The position numbers and the translations under genes were made by a program. Below are positions 54,702 through 62,619 of a stretch of DNA of 64,000 nt, one piece after another (position 1 is the stretch's first letter; each line of letters begins with the position of its first letter). The DNA is from Porphyromonadaceae bacterium UBA7207 (GTDB lineage: Bacteria > Bacteroidota > Bacteroidia > Bacteroidales > Muribaculaceae). The stretch is from the NCBI GenBank assembly GCA_002490635.1, contig DKUJ01000042.1:10913-74912 (forward strand), read 5' to 3'. Under the pieces are notes generated by a model. It was not told the DNA's origin, did not search any database, and was given only the letters and a program-made list of their open reading frames with translations.

Positions 54702-54774
54702 GGCGATTTAGTGTAGTGGCCTAGCACGCCACCCTCTCACGGTGGAGACCAGGGTTCGATTCCCTGATTCGCTA
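54702..54774 (+). tRNA. tRNA-Glu (CTC)
   Basis: Cloverleaf of 73 nt without an encoded CCA. The anticodon arm CCACC-CTCTCAC-GGTGG gives anticodon CTC (Glu). The T arm is CAGGG-TTCGATT-CCCTG; the D arm is GTGT with GCAC. The acceptor is GGCGATT against ATTCGCT, with a G:U first pair and a U:U mismatch at the sixth position, discriminator A. It is single, not in an rRNA or tRNA cluster. Confidence 0.92.
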
Positions 54775-54785
54775 CACAACAAAGA

Positions 54786-54819
54786 ACGCGGTCGGGCTTA
54801 TACCTGCCGCGTTTTTTTT
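54786..54819 (+). terminator. Terminator after tRNA-Glu
   Basis: ACGCGG (54786-54791) pairs with CCGCGT (54807-54812), with inner GGG/CCT pairing, followed by T8. Confidence 0.88.
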
Positions 54820-54855
54820 GTGCGCTGATATCCGGCTTCCTGCCGGAACTATGGT

Positions 54856-54891
54856 CGCCTGCCGGGCAGAACAAGCGGCTTCCGGCAGGCG
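54856..54891. repeat. Inverted repeat upstream of nhaA
   Basis: CGCCTGCCGG (54856-54865) and CCGGCAGGCG (54882-54891) are perfect 10-bp inverted repeats around a 16-nt loop, 43 nt before the nhaA ATG, with no T run. A smaller hairpin CCGG-CTTCCT-GCCGG lies just before. It could be a second terminator-like structure or an nhaA leader element. Confidence 0.6.
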
Positions 54892-54933
54892 TTATATTGT
54901 TATCGTCACATTAGTTTATAAATCAGAAGCAAT

Positions 54934-56346
54934 ATGAGACAGAATAAAACCGAAGTAGCTGAAGAATCGGTGTTCTCGCGTGGAATATTCTATGCCGCGC
55001 GCCAGTCGATACGCCACCATGCAACCGGCGGCAATGTCCTTATCGCGGCCACGGTGCTTGCGCTTGCCGTTGCCAACATGCCCTGGATAAACAGTGAGTA
55101 CTTCGAGTTCTGGAATCAGGAGGTACGCCTTCAGATCGGCGACTTCAATGTGTTCAGCCATGCGGGACATGCCATGACACTGCTGCAGTTTATCAACGAT
55201 GCGCTTATGGCCATTTTCTTTTTCTCCATCGGTCTCGAGATCAAGCGCGAGGTGCTGGTGGGTGAACTGTCGTCGTTCCGCCAGGCTCTGCTGCCCATTA
55301 TCGGGGCCATCGGCGGCATGGCGTGTCCGGTGGCGGTGTTCTGGCTGTTCGCGCATGGCACGGAATACGCCTCTGGTGCGGCCATTCCCATGGCCACCGA
55401 CATCGCGTTCTCGCTTGGTGTCCTTGCCCTGCTCGGCAAGCGTGTGCCACTGTCGCTAAAGATTTTCCTTACCACGCTCGCCGTTGTGGACGATATCGGC
55501 GGTATCATCGTTATCGCGGCATTCTATTCGGGCCATATCGATCTAATGATGCTTTTCTATGCGGCGTTGCTTTTCGGAGTTCTGCTGCTCGGTTCGCGTC
55601 TGAGAATAAAGAGCAAGGCTTTCTATATCGGTGTCGGAGGTGTGATATGGTTTCTTTTCCTGAATTCCGGTATTCACCCCACCATAGCGGGTGTGCTTGT
55701 GGCGTTCTGTGTGCCTGCCACGCCGGTGTATGCGCCCAACAAGTACATAAGGATTATCCGCAAGTCTATTTCCAATTTCAAGGGCGACGACGAGGACAAT
55801 GCTGAACTTGAGAAGCGGACCATTCTGAGCAATGAACAGATGAACTGGCTCAAGAAGGTGGAGAGCGCTTCCGACAAGGTGATATCGCCTCTGCAGGATC
55901 TCGAGGACACCCTTCACCCGCTTGTGAACTATATCATACTCCCTCTTTTCGCCTTTGCCAATGCCGGCATTCTTCTTCTGGGAATGGAACCCGCGAGCGT
56001 TTTCGAGGGCATATCGCTGTCAATCATCTGTGGTCTTGTGGCGGGCAAGTTTGTGGGAATCCTGCTGTTCTCATGGCTGGCGGTACGTATGCGTCTGGCT
56101 CCGATGCCGGCGCACGCCAACTGGAACATGATGGCCGCCACGGCAATGCTTGGCGGCATAGGATTCACTGTTTCGCTGTTCATTGCCACACTTTCGTTCG
56201 GCACGCCTGCGGAAGCCGATCTTCTGGAGCATGCCAAGCTGGGCATCGTGGTGGGCTCTCTGCTTTCCGGCACATGTGCGGCATTGTGGCTGCATATGGC
56301 GTTGCCCAAGGGGCAGGCTCCCGATACCGAGGACGACGAGGGCTGA
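54934..56346 (+). CDS. nhaA: Na+/H+ antiporter NhaA
   Basis: Inner-membrane sodium/proton antiporter, 470 aa with about twelve helices. The functional pair of Asp residues is in VVDDIGGIIVIA; PMATDIAFSLGVLALLG, FFFSIGLEIKRE and HPTIAGVLVAF are NhaA signatures. A charged insertion of about 45 residues (SNFKGDDEDNAELEKRT) sits in the middle loop before the second half, as in the longer Bacteroidota forms compared with E. coli NhaA (388 aa). It exports sodium at alkaline pH. It is monocistronic. Confidence 0.96.
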   Translation: MRQNKTEVAEESVFSRGIFYAARQSIRHHATGGNVLIAATVLALAVANMPWINSEYFEFWNQEVRLQIGDFNVFSHAGHAMTLLQFINDALMAIFFFSIGLEIKREVLVGELSSFRQALLPIIGAIGGMACPVAVFWLFAHGTEYASGAAIPMATDIAFSLGVLALLGKRVPLSLKIFLTTLAVVDDIGGIIVIAAFYSGHIDLMMLFYAALLFGVLLLGSRLRIKSKAFYIGVGGVIWFLFLNSGIHPTIAGVLVAFCVPATPVYAPNKYIRIIRKSISNFKGDDEDNAELEKRTILSNEQMNWLKKVESASDKVISPLQDLEDTLHPLVNYIILPLFAFANAGILLLGMEPASVFEGISLSIICGLVAGKFVGILLFSWLAVRMRLAPMPAHANWNMMAATAMLGGIGFTVSLFIATLSFGTPAEADLLEHAKLGIVVGSLLSGTCAALWLHMALPKGQAPDTEDDEG

Positions 56347-56444
56347 TGCTGCCGGAGGTCGCTCCATTGGACTGTGTGGCCGATGGTCGACGTTGATGCG
56401 GTATAAAAAAGGTTAAAAGTGAAAGTGGTAACAGTCGGATTAGC

Positions 56445-56452
56445 TAATTTTG
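56445..56452 (+). promoter_or_regulatory. -7 element of the exonuclease operon, near-leaderless
   Basis: TAATTTTG ends 7 nt before ATG 56460, implying an mRNA leader of only a few nt. No TTG is seen at the -33 position. Confidence 0.55.
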
Positions 56453-56459
56453 TAAGCTA

Positions 56460-57143
56460 ATGATTGATACAGATTACATAATCAGCATCGACAAGGAAAC
56501 GCTCGGGCATCTTCCGGTGATGACATTCCCGGGAGAAATCACGGTGGTGGACACACCGTCGGTGGCGCATACCGCGCTGAGGGCGCTTTCGAGACATAAA
56601 GTGGTAGGCTTCGACACCGAAACCCGGCCGAGTTTCCGCAAGGGTACCCGCCATAAAGTGGCTCTCATGCAGATTTCCACCGGCGACCGTTGCTTTCTTT
56701 TCCGTCTTAACGTGTTGGGGATAAGCTCGGAGCTGCGTGCATTTCTCCAGAATCCGTCTGTTACGAAAGTGGGGCTGTCGCTCCACGACGATTTCGCCGC
56801 TATATCCCGCAGCGAGGAGTTTCATCCCGAAGGTTTTGTAGACCTGCAGGCTATGGTGAAGGAATTCGGCTTCGGCGACATTTCGCTACAGAAGATATTC
56901 GCCATAGTATTCGGGGAGCGGATAAGCAAGGGTCAGCGGCTTTCGAACTGGGAAGCCGAGACACTCACCGAGGCTCAGAAAGCTTATGCGGCGCTGGATG
57001 CGTGGGCCTGTCTGAGGCTATATTATGAACTGACCGGGGGGCATTTCAATCCGTTGTACAGCCCCTACAGGCACAAAAAAGAAATCCAGGCATCTGCCGG
57101 AGCCTGCACCGGAACGAATAACGAATACTCTCCAGAATCATGA
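56460..57143 (+). CDS. 3'-5' exonuclease, RNase D/WRN type
   Basis: DEDDy-type exonuclease of 227 aa without an HRDC domain. Exo I is GFDTETRPSF (DxE), exo II region VGLSLHDDFAAIS, then GFVDLQAMVKEFG, and exo III has the Y-x3-D pair in AYAALDAWACLRLYYEL. All four acidic residues and the Tyr appear intact. It would degrade RNA or DNA 3' ends; the physiological substrate is unknown. It has an almost leaderless start and overlaps the next gene by ATGA. Confidence 0.9.
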   Translation: MIDTDYIISIDKETLGHLPVMTFPGEITVVDTPSVAHTALRALSRHKVVGFDTETRPSFRKGTRHKVALMQISTGDRCFLFRLNVLGISSELRAFLQNPSVTKVGLSLHDDFAAISRSEEFHPEGFVDLQAMVKEFGFGDISLQKIFAIVFGERISKGQRLSNWEAETLTEAQKAYAALDAWACLRLYYELTGGHFNPLYSPYRHKKEIQASAGACTGTNNEYSPES

Positions 57144-57376
57144 AACTGAAACGATCGACAATAGTTCCGTCGCTGCTTGGCGTTTATCTGTTGGTGATGG
57201 CCGCAATAGGTTATCCCCGCTACGCCTCCGGCGAGGAAACCCCGATGTTCTATTTCGGAGTGCTGGCCATTTCGGCCATTGTTATTGTGCTGCTGCATTT
57301 CAATCTAAAGAAGCAGGAGCGCATACGGCGCCAGCGCATGAACGATAACGAAAAGGAAACAAACAACAAAGCATAA
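57140..57376 (+). CDS. Small two-helix membrane protein
   Basis: Protein of 78 aa with helices at about 8-26 (IVPSLLGVYLLVMAAIGY) and 38-55 (FYFGVLAISAIVIVLLHF), then a basic/acidic tail KKQERIRRQRMNDNEKE. Its start overlaps the exonuclease stop (ATGA) and its stop codon abuts the gpmI ATG with no gap. I do not recognise a family; similar small proteins are common in this position in Bacteroidales but I cannot confirm that here. Confidence 0.75.
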   Translation: MKLKRSTIVPSLLGVYLLVMAAIGYPRYASGEETPMFYFGVLAISAIVIVLLHFNLKKQERIRRQRMNDNEKETNNKA

Positions 57377-58891
57377 ATGGCACACAAAGCATTACTGATT
57401 ATCCTCGACGGTTGGGGCATAGGTGCCCACAGCCACGCCAACGCTATCTACAGTACTCCCAAACCCTACTACGACCATCTGCTGGCCACATATCCCCATT
57501 CGCAGCTGCAGGCCAGCGGCGAATATGTGGGACTGCCCGACGGCCAGATGGGCAACTCCGAGGTGGGACATCTCAATATAGGAGGCGGCCGCATTGTATA
57601 TCAGGACCTTGTGAAAATTAACAAGGCCATAGCTTCCGGCAGCATCTACGACAATCCCGAGATAAAGGAAGCATTCGGCTATTGCGCCCGCACCGGCAAA
57701 GCCATGCATTTCATGGGTCTGACCTCATCCGGCGGTGTTCACTCCTCGCTTGAACATCTGTACGCCCTTTGCGATATCGCCAAGCGTTACGGACTCCAGA
57801 AGGTGTATATCCACTGTTTTATGGATGGCCGCGACACTGATCCCAGAAGCGGTAAAGGGTTCATCGAGCAGGTGCAGAATCACTGCCGGGAAAGCGCCGG
57901 TGTGATTGCATCGGTTGTGGGACGCTACTACGCCATGGACCGCGACCGCCGCTGGAACCGTGTGAAGGAAGCCTACGACCTCCTCGTCGAGGGCAAGGGC
58001 GTGCAGGCCACCGACATGGTGCAGGCAATGCAGGAAAGCTACGACAACGATGTTACCGATGAGTTCGTGAAACCCATCAACAACAGCACTGTCGACGGCA
58101 CCGTGAAGCCCGATGACTGTGTAATCTTCTTCAACTACCGCAACGACCGCGCCAAGGAGCTCACCGAAGTGCTCACGCAGAAGGATATGCCCGAGGAAGG
58201 AATGCACACCATTCCCGGTCTGCAGTACTATTGCATGACCCCCTACGACAGCTCGTTCAAGGGTGTGCACATTATCTTCAACAAGGAGGATGTTAACAAC
58301 ACACTTGCCGAGTATCTCTCGGCCAACGGCAAAAGCCAGCTCCACATCGCCGAAACAGAGAAGTATGCCCATGTGACCTTCTTCCTCAACGGTGGCCGCG
58401 AGCAGGCTTTCCCGGGCGAGGACCGCATTCTGGTGCAGTCGCCAAAGGTGGCTACCTATGATGAGAAGCCGGAGATGAGCGCCTACGAGGTAAAGGACAA
58501 ACTGGTGGCCGCTATAGACTCCGAGAAGTACGATTTCATGGTAGTGAACTTCGCAAACGGCGATATGGTGGGCCATACCGGAGTGTACGAAGCCATCCAG
58601 AAAGCTGTCGTGACCCTCGACAACTGCCTGCGCGATACTGTTGAGGCAGCCCGTGCCCATGGATATGAGGTGATTATAATCGCCGACCACGGCAACGCCG
58701 ACAATGCCACCAATGCCGACGGCACCCCCAACACCGCCCATTCGCTCAACCCTGTGCCTTTTATCTATGTCACCGACGAGAAAGGTCACAGCGTAGAGAA
58801 CGGCATCCTTGCCGACGTGGCTCCGTCGATTCTCCACATCATGGGCATGGAACAGCCTGGGGAGATGACCGGCAACAACCTTATACGATAA
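57377..58891 (+). CDS. gpmI: 2,3-bisphosphoglycerate-independent phosphoglycerate mutase
   Basis: Glycolytic/gluconeogenic enzyme that interconverts 3- and 2-phosphoglycerate, 504 aa. It is an alkaline-phosphatase-fold metalloenzyme: [11 protein letters not shown] binds metal, [20 protein letters not shown] carries the phosphorylated Ser, [13 protein letters not shown], and [11 protein letters not shown] and NPVPFIYV complete the site. Length fits the Mn2+-dependent family. It begins directly at the stop codon of the small membrane protein gene, so it depends on that operon for transcription. Confidence 0.96.
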   Translation: MAHKALLIILDGWGIGAHSHANAIYSTPKPYYDHLLATYPHSQLQASGEYVGLPDGQMGNSEVGHLNIGGGRIVYQDLVKINKAIASGSIYDNPEIKEAFGYCARTGKAMHFMGLTSSGGVHSSLEHLYALCDIAKRYGLQKVYIHCFMDGRDTDPRSGKGFIEQVQNHCRESAGVIASVVGRYYAMDRDRRWNRVKEAYDLLVEGKGVQATDMVQAMQESYDNDVTDEFVKPINNSTVDGTVKPDDCVIFFNYRNDRAKELTEVLTQKDMPEEGMHTIPGLQYYCMTPYDSSFKGVHIIFNKEDVNNTLAEYLSANGKSQLHIAETEKYAHVTFFLNGGREQAFPGEDRILVQSPKVATYDEKPEMSAYEVKDKLVAAIDSEKYDFMVVNFANGDMVGHTGVYEAIQKAVVTLDNCLRDTVEAARAHGYEVIIIADHGNADNATNADGTPNTAHSLNPVPFIYVTDEKGHSVENGILADVAPSILHIMGMEQPGEMTGNNLIR

Positions 58892-58912
58892 ATAAACAAT
58901 ACAACAATATTC

Positions 58913-58950
58913 GCAGCAGCCGCCCACTCGACAGCCGAGGCGGCGACTGC
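58913..58950 (+). terminator. Hairpin between gpmI and the TM2 gene
   Basis: GCCGCC (58919-58924) pairs with GGCGGC (58939-58944), extended by GCAG (58913-58916) with CTGC (58947-58950). There is no T tract, so it may be a weak terminator or a leader structure. Confidence 0.45.
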
Positions 58951-58970
58951 CGCGGCAATTTAAAACACAT

Positions 58971-59333
58971 ATGAAATACTGCCAGCGCTGCGGAATGCAG
59001 CTCGATGACAACACGACTTGCTGCCCCGGATGCGGAGCGCAACAGAACGAGTACAACAACGTGAACAATAACAGTCCATTCGAGCCTTGCGGCCCCGAAG
59101 GCAAGAGCCGTGGTGTAGCCGCGATTCTGGCTCTGATAATAGGAGGACTCGGTATTCACTATTTCTATATCGGCAAGGTGAATGCGGGCATATACTGCCT
59201 CCTGCTGTCGCTTGTCACATGCGGACTGTGGGCCACGATTACTTTCGTGCAGGGTATCATCTTCTTCACAATGACCAACAGCGAATTCGAGGAAAAATTC
59301 GTCAGGACACCCAAGGCATTCCCAATATTCTGA
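58971..59333 (+). CDS. Zinc-ribbon TM2-domain membrane protein
   Basis: Protein of 120 aa. The N-terminal zinc ribbon is [19 protein letters not shown] (two CxxC pairs). After a polar linker the TM2 domain has [20 protein letters not shown] with the conserved G-x-H-x-F-Y (GIHYFYIG) and a second helix [20 protein letters not shown]. Its stop codon shares one base with the bioA start (TGATG), so the two are coupled. The cellular role of these proteins is unknown. Confidence 0.87.
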   Translation: MKYCQRCGMQLDDNTTCCPGCGAQQNEYNNVNNNSPFEPCGPEGKSRGVAAILALIIGGLGIHYFYIGKVNAGIYCLLLSLVTCGLWATITFVQGIIFFTMTNSEFEEKFVRTPKAFPIF

Positions 59334-60640
59334 TGAGTCCGGACCCAGAAGCCGGAGCCAACACCGACCTGTGGGATCGGTGCCATCTGTGGCATCCGTA
59401 CACGTCCACCCGCAATCCTCTTCCCACCTATAAGGTCGCCTCGGCGAAGGGTTGCGAGATTGTGCTCGCCGACGGCACACGGCTTATCGATGGCATGGCA
59501 TCGTGGTGGTGCGTTATCCACGGTTATTCCAATTCCCGCCTCGATGCCGCCGCCGCCGCCCAGATGGCGCGCATGAGCCATGTGATGTTCGGCGGTCTCA
59601 CCCACGAGCCCGCGATAGAGCTCGGCAAGACGCTGCTGGCCATGGCGCCGCCGAAGATGGATTGCATATTCTATGCCGATTCGGGTTCGGTGGCCGTGGA
59701 GGTGGCGTTGAAGATGGCTCTGCAGGCCGCCGTGTCTCTCTCGGGCGACAGCAGCCGTACGGACTTCGCGACCATACGCGGAGGCTACCACGGCGATACA
59801 TGGAATGCCATGAGCGTGTGCGACCCTGTCACAGGCATGCACTCCATGTTTGGCAGCGCGCTTCCCGTGCGTTTCTTCGCTCCGAGGCCCGTATCGCGTT
59901 TCGACGGCGAATGGAACGCCGACGATGCCGTGGCTCTGGAGGCCCTGTTCGCCGGACACGCCTCTTCGATGGCCGGCTTCATAATAGAACCTGTTGTGCA
60001 GGGTGCCGGAGGCATGTGGTTCTATCATCCGGAATATCTCCGCACACTCCGGAGGCTCTGCGACCGCTACGGCGTGTTGCTGATTTTCGACGAAATAGCC
60101 ACCGGTTTCTGGCGCACCGGCAAATGTTTCGCCTGGGAGCATGCAGGTGTTGAGCCTGATATCATGTGCATAGGCAAAGGGCTTACCGCCGGCTACATGA
60201 CCATGAGCGCCGTGATTGCAACCCGCGAGGTGGCCGATGCCATAGCCGACTCCGAAGCCGGCGTGATGATGCACGGCCCCACTTTCATGGCCAATCCGCT
60301 TGCATGTGCCATCGCCCTGGAATCGGCGCGCATGCTCGCCGAAAACGACATGCCGGCACGTATCGCACACATCGCCGACGGCCTGGAAAAGGGGCTCTCG
60401 CCGGCACGCTGTCTGCCGCAGGTGGCCGATGTGCGTGTGCTTGGCGCTATCGGCGTGGTGGAAATGGCTCGCAGTGTCGATGTCGGAGAATTCCAGAAAC
60501 ACTGCATCGAGAAAGGGGTGTGGATACGCCCGTTCGGGCGCAATGTCTACATCATGCCACCATATGTTATCAGCGATGCGCAGCTGCAGAGGCTGTGCGA
60601 AGGGCTGGTGGAAATAATTTCCGATGAACGGAACTATTGA
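59333..60640 (+). CDS. bioA: Adenosylmethionine-8-amino-7-oxononanoate aminotransferase
   Basis: Biotin-pathway aminotransferase that makes diaminopelargonate, using SAM as amino donor. The product is 435 aa. The substrate-gate motif is [42 protein letters not shown] and the PLP-binding Lys in [12 protein letters not shown] are diagnostic for BioA. C-terminal [16 protein letters not shown] is typical. ATG 59333 gives the family length; the frame further upstream overlaps the TM2 gene. It overlaps bioF by 17 nt. Confidence 0.95.
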   Translation: MSPDPEAGANTDLWDRCHLWHPYTSTRNPLPTYKVASAKGCEIVLADGTRLIDGMASWWCVIHGYSNSRLDAAAAAQMARMSHVMFGGLTHEPAIELGKTLLAMAPPKMDCIFYADSGSVAVEVALKMALQAAVSLSGDSSRTDFATIRGGYHGDTWNAMSVCDPVTGMHSMFGSALPVRFFAPRPVSRFDGEWNADDAVALEALFAGHASSMAGFIIEPVVQGAGGMWFYHPEYLRTLRRLCDRYGVLLIFDEIATGFWRTGKCFAWEHAGVEPDIMCIGKGLTAGYMTMSAVIATREVADAIADSEAGVMMHGPTFMANPLACAIALESARMLAENDMPARIAHIADGLEKGLSPARCLPQVADVRVLGAIGVVEMARSVDVGEFQKHCIEKGVWIRPFGRNVYIMPPYVISDAQLQRLCEGLVEIISDERNY

Positions 60641-61745
60641 GCAGTATCTTGGCAGGCTGGCTGCCGAAGGGAACCTGCGCTCGATTCCGAGGGAATGCGA
60701 CTTCGACGGAACGGTCGATTTCAGTTCCAACGACTATCTCGGGCTGTCGGCCATGACCGGGCTTCAGGAGGAATTTCTCGTCAAGGTTCTTGATGAGGGC
60801 AGGTGGGCGATGGGTGCATGCGCCTCGCGGCTGCTTGCAACACGCCAGCAGGCTTTCGATAGACTTGAATCGACCATCAGCGGGGCATATGGCGGCCGGG
60901 CGGCTCTGCTGTTCGGCAGCGGTTACCACGCCAATACAGGCATAGTGGCGGCCATTGCCGACAAGAACACCACGATTGTGGCTGACAGGCTGGTGCATGC
61001 GAGCATAATCGACGGCATAAGGCTGAGTGGAGCAAAACTGGCACGCTTCCGCCACAACGATCTCGGACATCTGGCTTCCCTGGCAGGGAAGGAGGCTGCC
61101 GCTGGGCGGAAAGTAGTGATTATAGCCGAAAGCGTCTACAGTATGGACGGCGACAGCCCCGACATCGCCGGGCTTGTGGATATAAAGCGTTCGCTGGGAA
61201 ACAATGCCTTTCTCATGGTCGACGAGGCACATGCCATAGGCGTTTCAGGTCAGGCGGGACTTGGCCTCTGCAAGCCATACCTTAAGGATGTCGACATCAT
61301 GGTTGGCACATTCGGCAAGGCGCTGGCTTCGGCAGGAGCATTCGCCGTATGTTCCCAAGGTATGCGTGAATATCTTGTCAATCGCTGCCGCAGCCTTATA
61401 TTCTCGACTTCGCAGGCTCCCATAACCGCAATGTGGAGCGAACTCACATTCAGCCGTGCGCTGGAGATGGATACGCAGCGTGCCCATCTGCGCGATATGG
61501 CTCGTAGACTTGCCGAATCGATAGGTAGTTCCGTATCCGGACATATCCAGTGCGTGATAGTGGGCGATCCGGCAAAGGCCGTTGAAATGTCGCACAAGCT
61601 GCGCAACGACGGTCTTTGCGTGTTGCCGGTGCGTACCCCCACGGTCCCTCCAGGAACCGACCGCCTTCGCATAAGTCTCAGCGCCGCTCACGCAGTAGTC
61701 GATATTGACTCTCTGGCCATGGCAATCAACAGATACAGCAGATGA
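60624..61745 (+). CDS. bioF: 8-amino-7-oxononanoate synthase
   Basis: PLP enzyme that condenses pimeloyl thioester with alanine in biotin synthesis, 373 aa. Motifs: [11 protein letters not shown] at the start, [43 protein letters not shown] and the PLP Lys in [12 protein letters not shown]. It belongs to the AONS/KBL family; biotin context (bioA overlapping by 17 nt) favours BioF over glycine C-acetyltransferase. bioB, bioC and bioD are not in the window. Its stop overlaps the nuclease start (ATGA). Confidence 0.92.
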   Translation: MNGTIEQYLGRLAAEGNLRSIPRECDFDGTVDFSSNDYLGLSAMTGLQEEFLVKVLDEGRWAMGACASRLLATRQQAFDRLESTISGAYGGRAALLFGSGYHANTGIVAAIADKNTTIVADRLVHASIIDGIRLSGAKLARFRHNDLGHLASLAGKEAAAGRKVVIIAESVYSMDGDSPDIAGLVDIKRSLGNNAFLMVDEAHAIGVSGQAGLGLCKPYLKDVDIMVGTFGKALASAGAFAVCSQGMREYLVNRCRSLIFSTSQAPITAMWSELTFSRALEMDTQRAHLRDMARRLAESIGSSVSGHIQCVIVGDPAKAVEMSHKLRNDGLCVLPVRTPTVPPGTDRLRISLSAAHAVVDIDSLAMAINRYSR

Positions 61746-62593
61746 AACGAAAAAATACAGTGCCGAAAAAGATTCGCCGCATACGCACAATGGTCGCTGT
61801 GGTGGTGGCGGTGGTCATCGCCGTGGCCACTGCCGCAAAAAAGGTGCTGCCGACGGATGAGGATGCCGTACATGGTATTCCCGGCCTGCAGGTGGAATCT
61901 CTCACCCGCGTGCAGCTTCCCGACGAGATGCCCGAAATATGGCTCGAATACGCAGGCTTCGACGTTTCATTCAATCCGCAGCGGCATAATCCCAACTACG
62001 CTTCCTGGATTCTTACACCCTCACGCGCCGACGGAGAGGAGGAGCGCAGCAACCGTTTCCGCTCCGACAATGATGTGCTCGGCTGCGCCAGGCTCGACGA
62101 TTACCGCAATTCAGGTTACGACCGCGGACACATGGCTCCCGCCGGAGACATGAAGTGGAGCGTCAGGGCTATGGACGATTCGCATCTTCTCACAAACATA
62201 GTGCCGCAGAACCGTCGTCTCAATTCCGGCCGATGGAACCAGCTGGAGATGCTTTGCCGGCAATGGGTGATGCGCGACAGTATCCTTGTGATAGTAAGCG
62301 GTCCGATATACGACAGCGATAGTCCGCAGACAATAGGGGAGAGCAGGGTGGCCGTACCCGACAGGCTGTTCAAGGCCATAATAGCCCCGATGGCACAGCC
62401 GGTGCGCGCCATTGCCTTTGTGATGCCGAACGAGGCGACTCGGAAACCTCTGCAGGAAATGGCCATAAGCATCGACAGTCTGGAAGAAATCACCGGTTAT
62501 GACTTCTTCTCCAGCCTCCCCGACAGCATCCAGAGAAGCGTCGAGGCCTCCGCACACTACAACCGCTGGAACATGAGGGCAATACGCCCCTGA
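61742..62593 (+). CDS. DNA/RNA non-specific endonuclease (NUC1 type)
   Basis: Secreted or membrane-anchored nuclease of 283 aa. The N-terminal helix VAVVVAVVIAVATAA is a signal anchor. The beta-beta-alpha-metal core has DRGHMAPAGDMKWS with the catalytic His, then NIVPQNRRLNSGRWNQLE with the Mg-binding Asn. Both are intact. It would cut DNA or RNA in the periplasm or outside the cell for nutrient use or defence. Its ATGA overlap with bioF shows operon coupling without functional link. Confidence 0.92.
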   Translation: MKRKNTVPKKIRRIRTMVAVVVAVVIAVATAAKKVLPTDEDAVHGIPGLQVESLTRVQLPDEMPEIWLEYAGFDVSFNPQRHNPNYASWILTPSRADGEEERSNRFRSDNDVLGCARLDDYRNSGYDRGHMAPAGDMKWSVRAMDDSHLLTNIVPQNRRLNSGRWNQLEMLCRQWVMRDSILVIVSGPIYDSDSPQTIGESRVAVPDRLFKAIIAPMAQPVRAIAFVMPNEATRKPLQEMAISIDSLEEITGYDFFSSLPDSIQRSVEASAHYNRWNMRAIRP

Positions 62594-62619
62594 TACTACA
62601 CAGAGAGCATCAACACAAA

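Noticed and set aside
54702..54774. tRNA-Glu treated as a pseudogene because of a U:U mismatch in the acceptor stem
   Set aside because: All loops, the anticodon arm and T arm are intact and it has its own promoter and terminator, so a functional tRNA is more likely.
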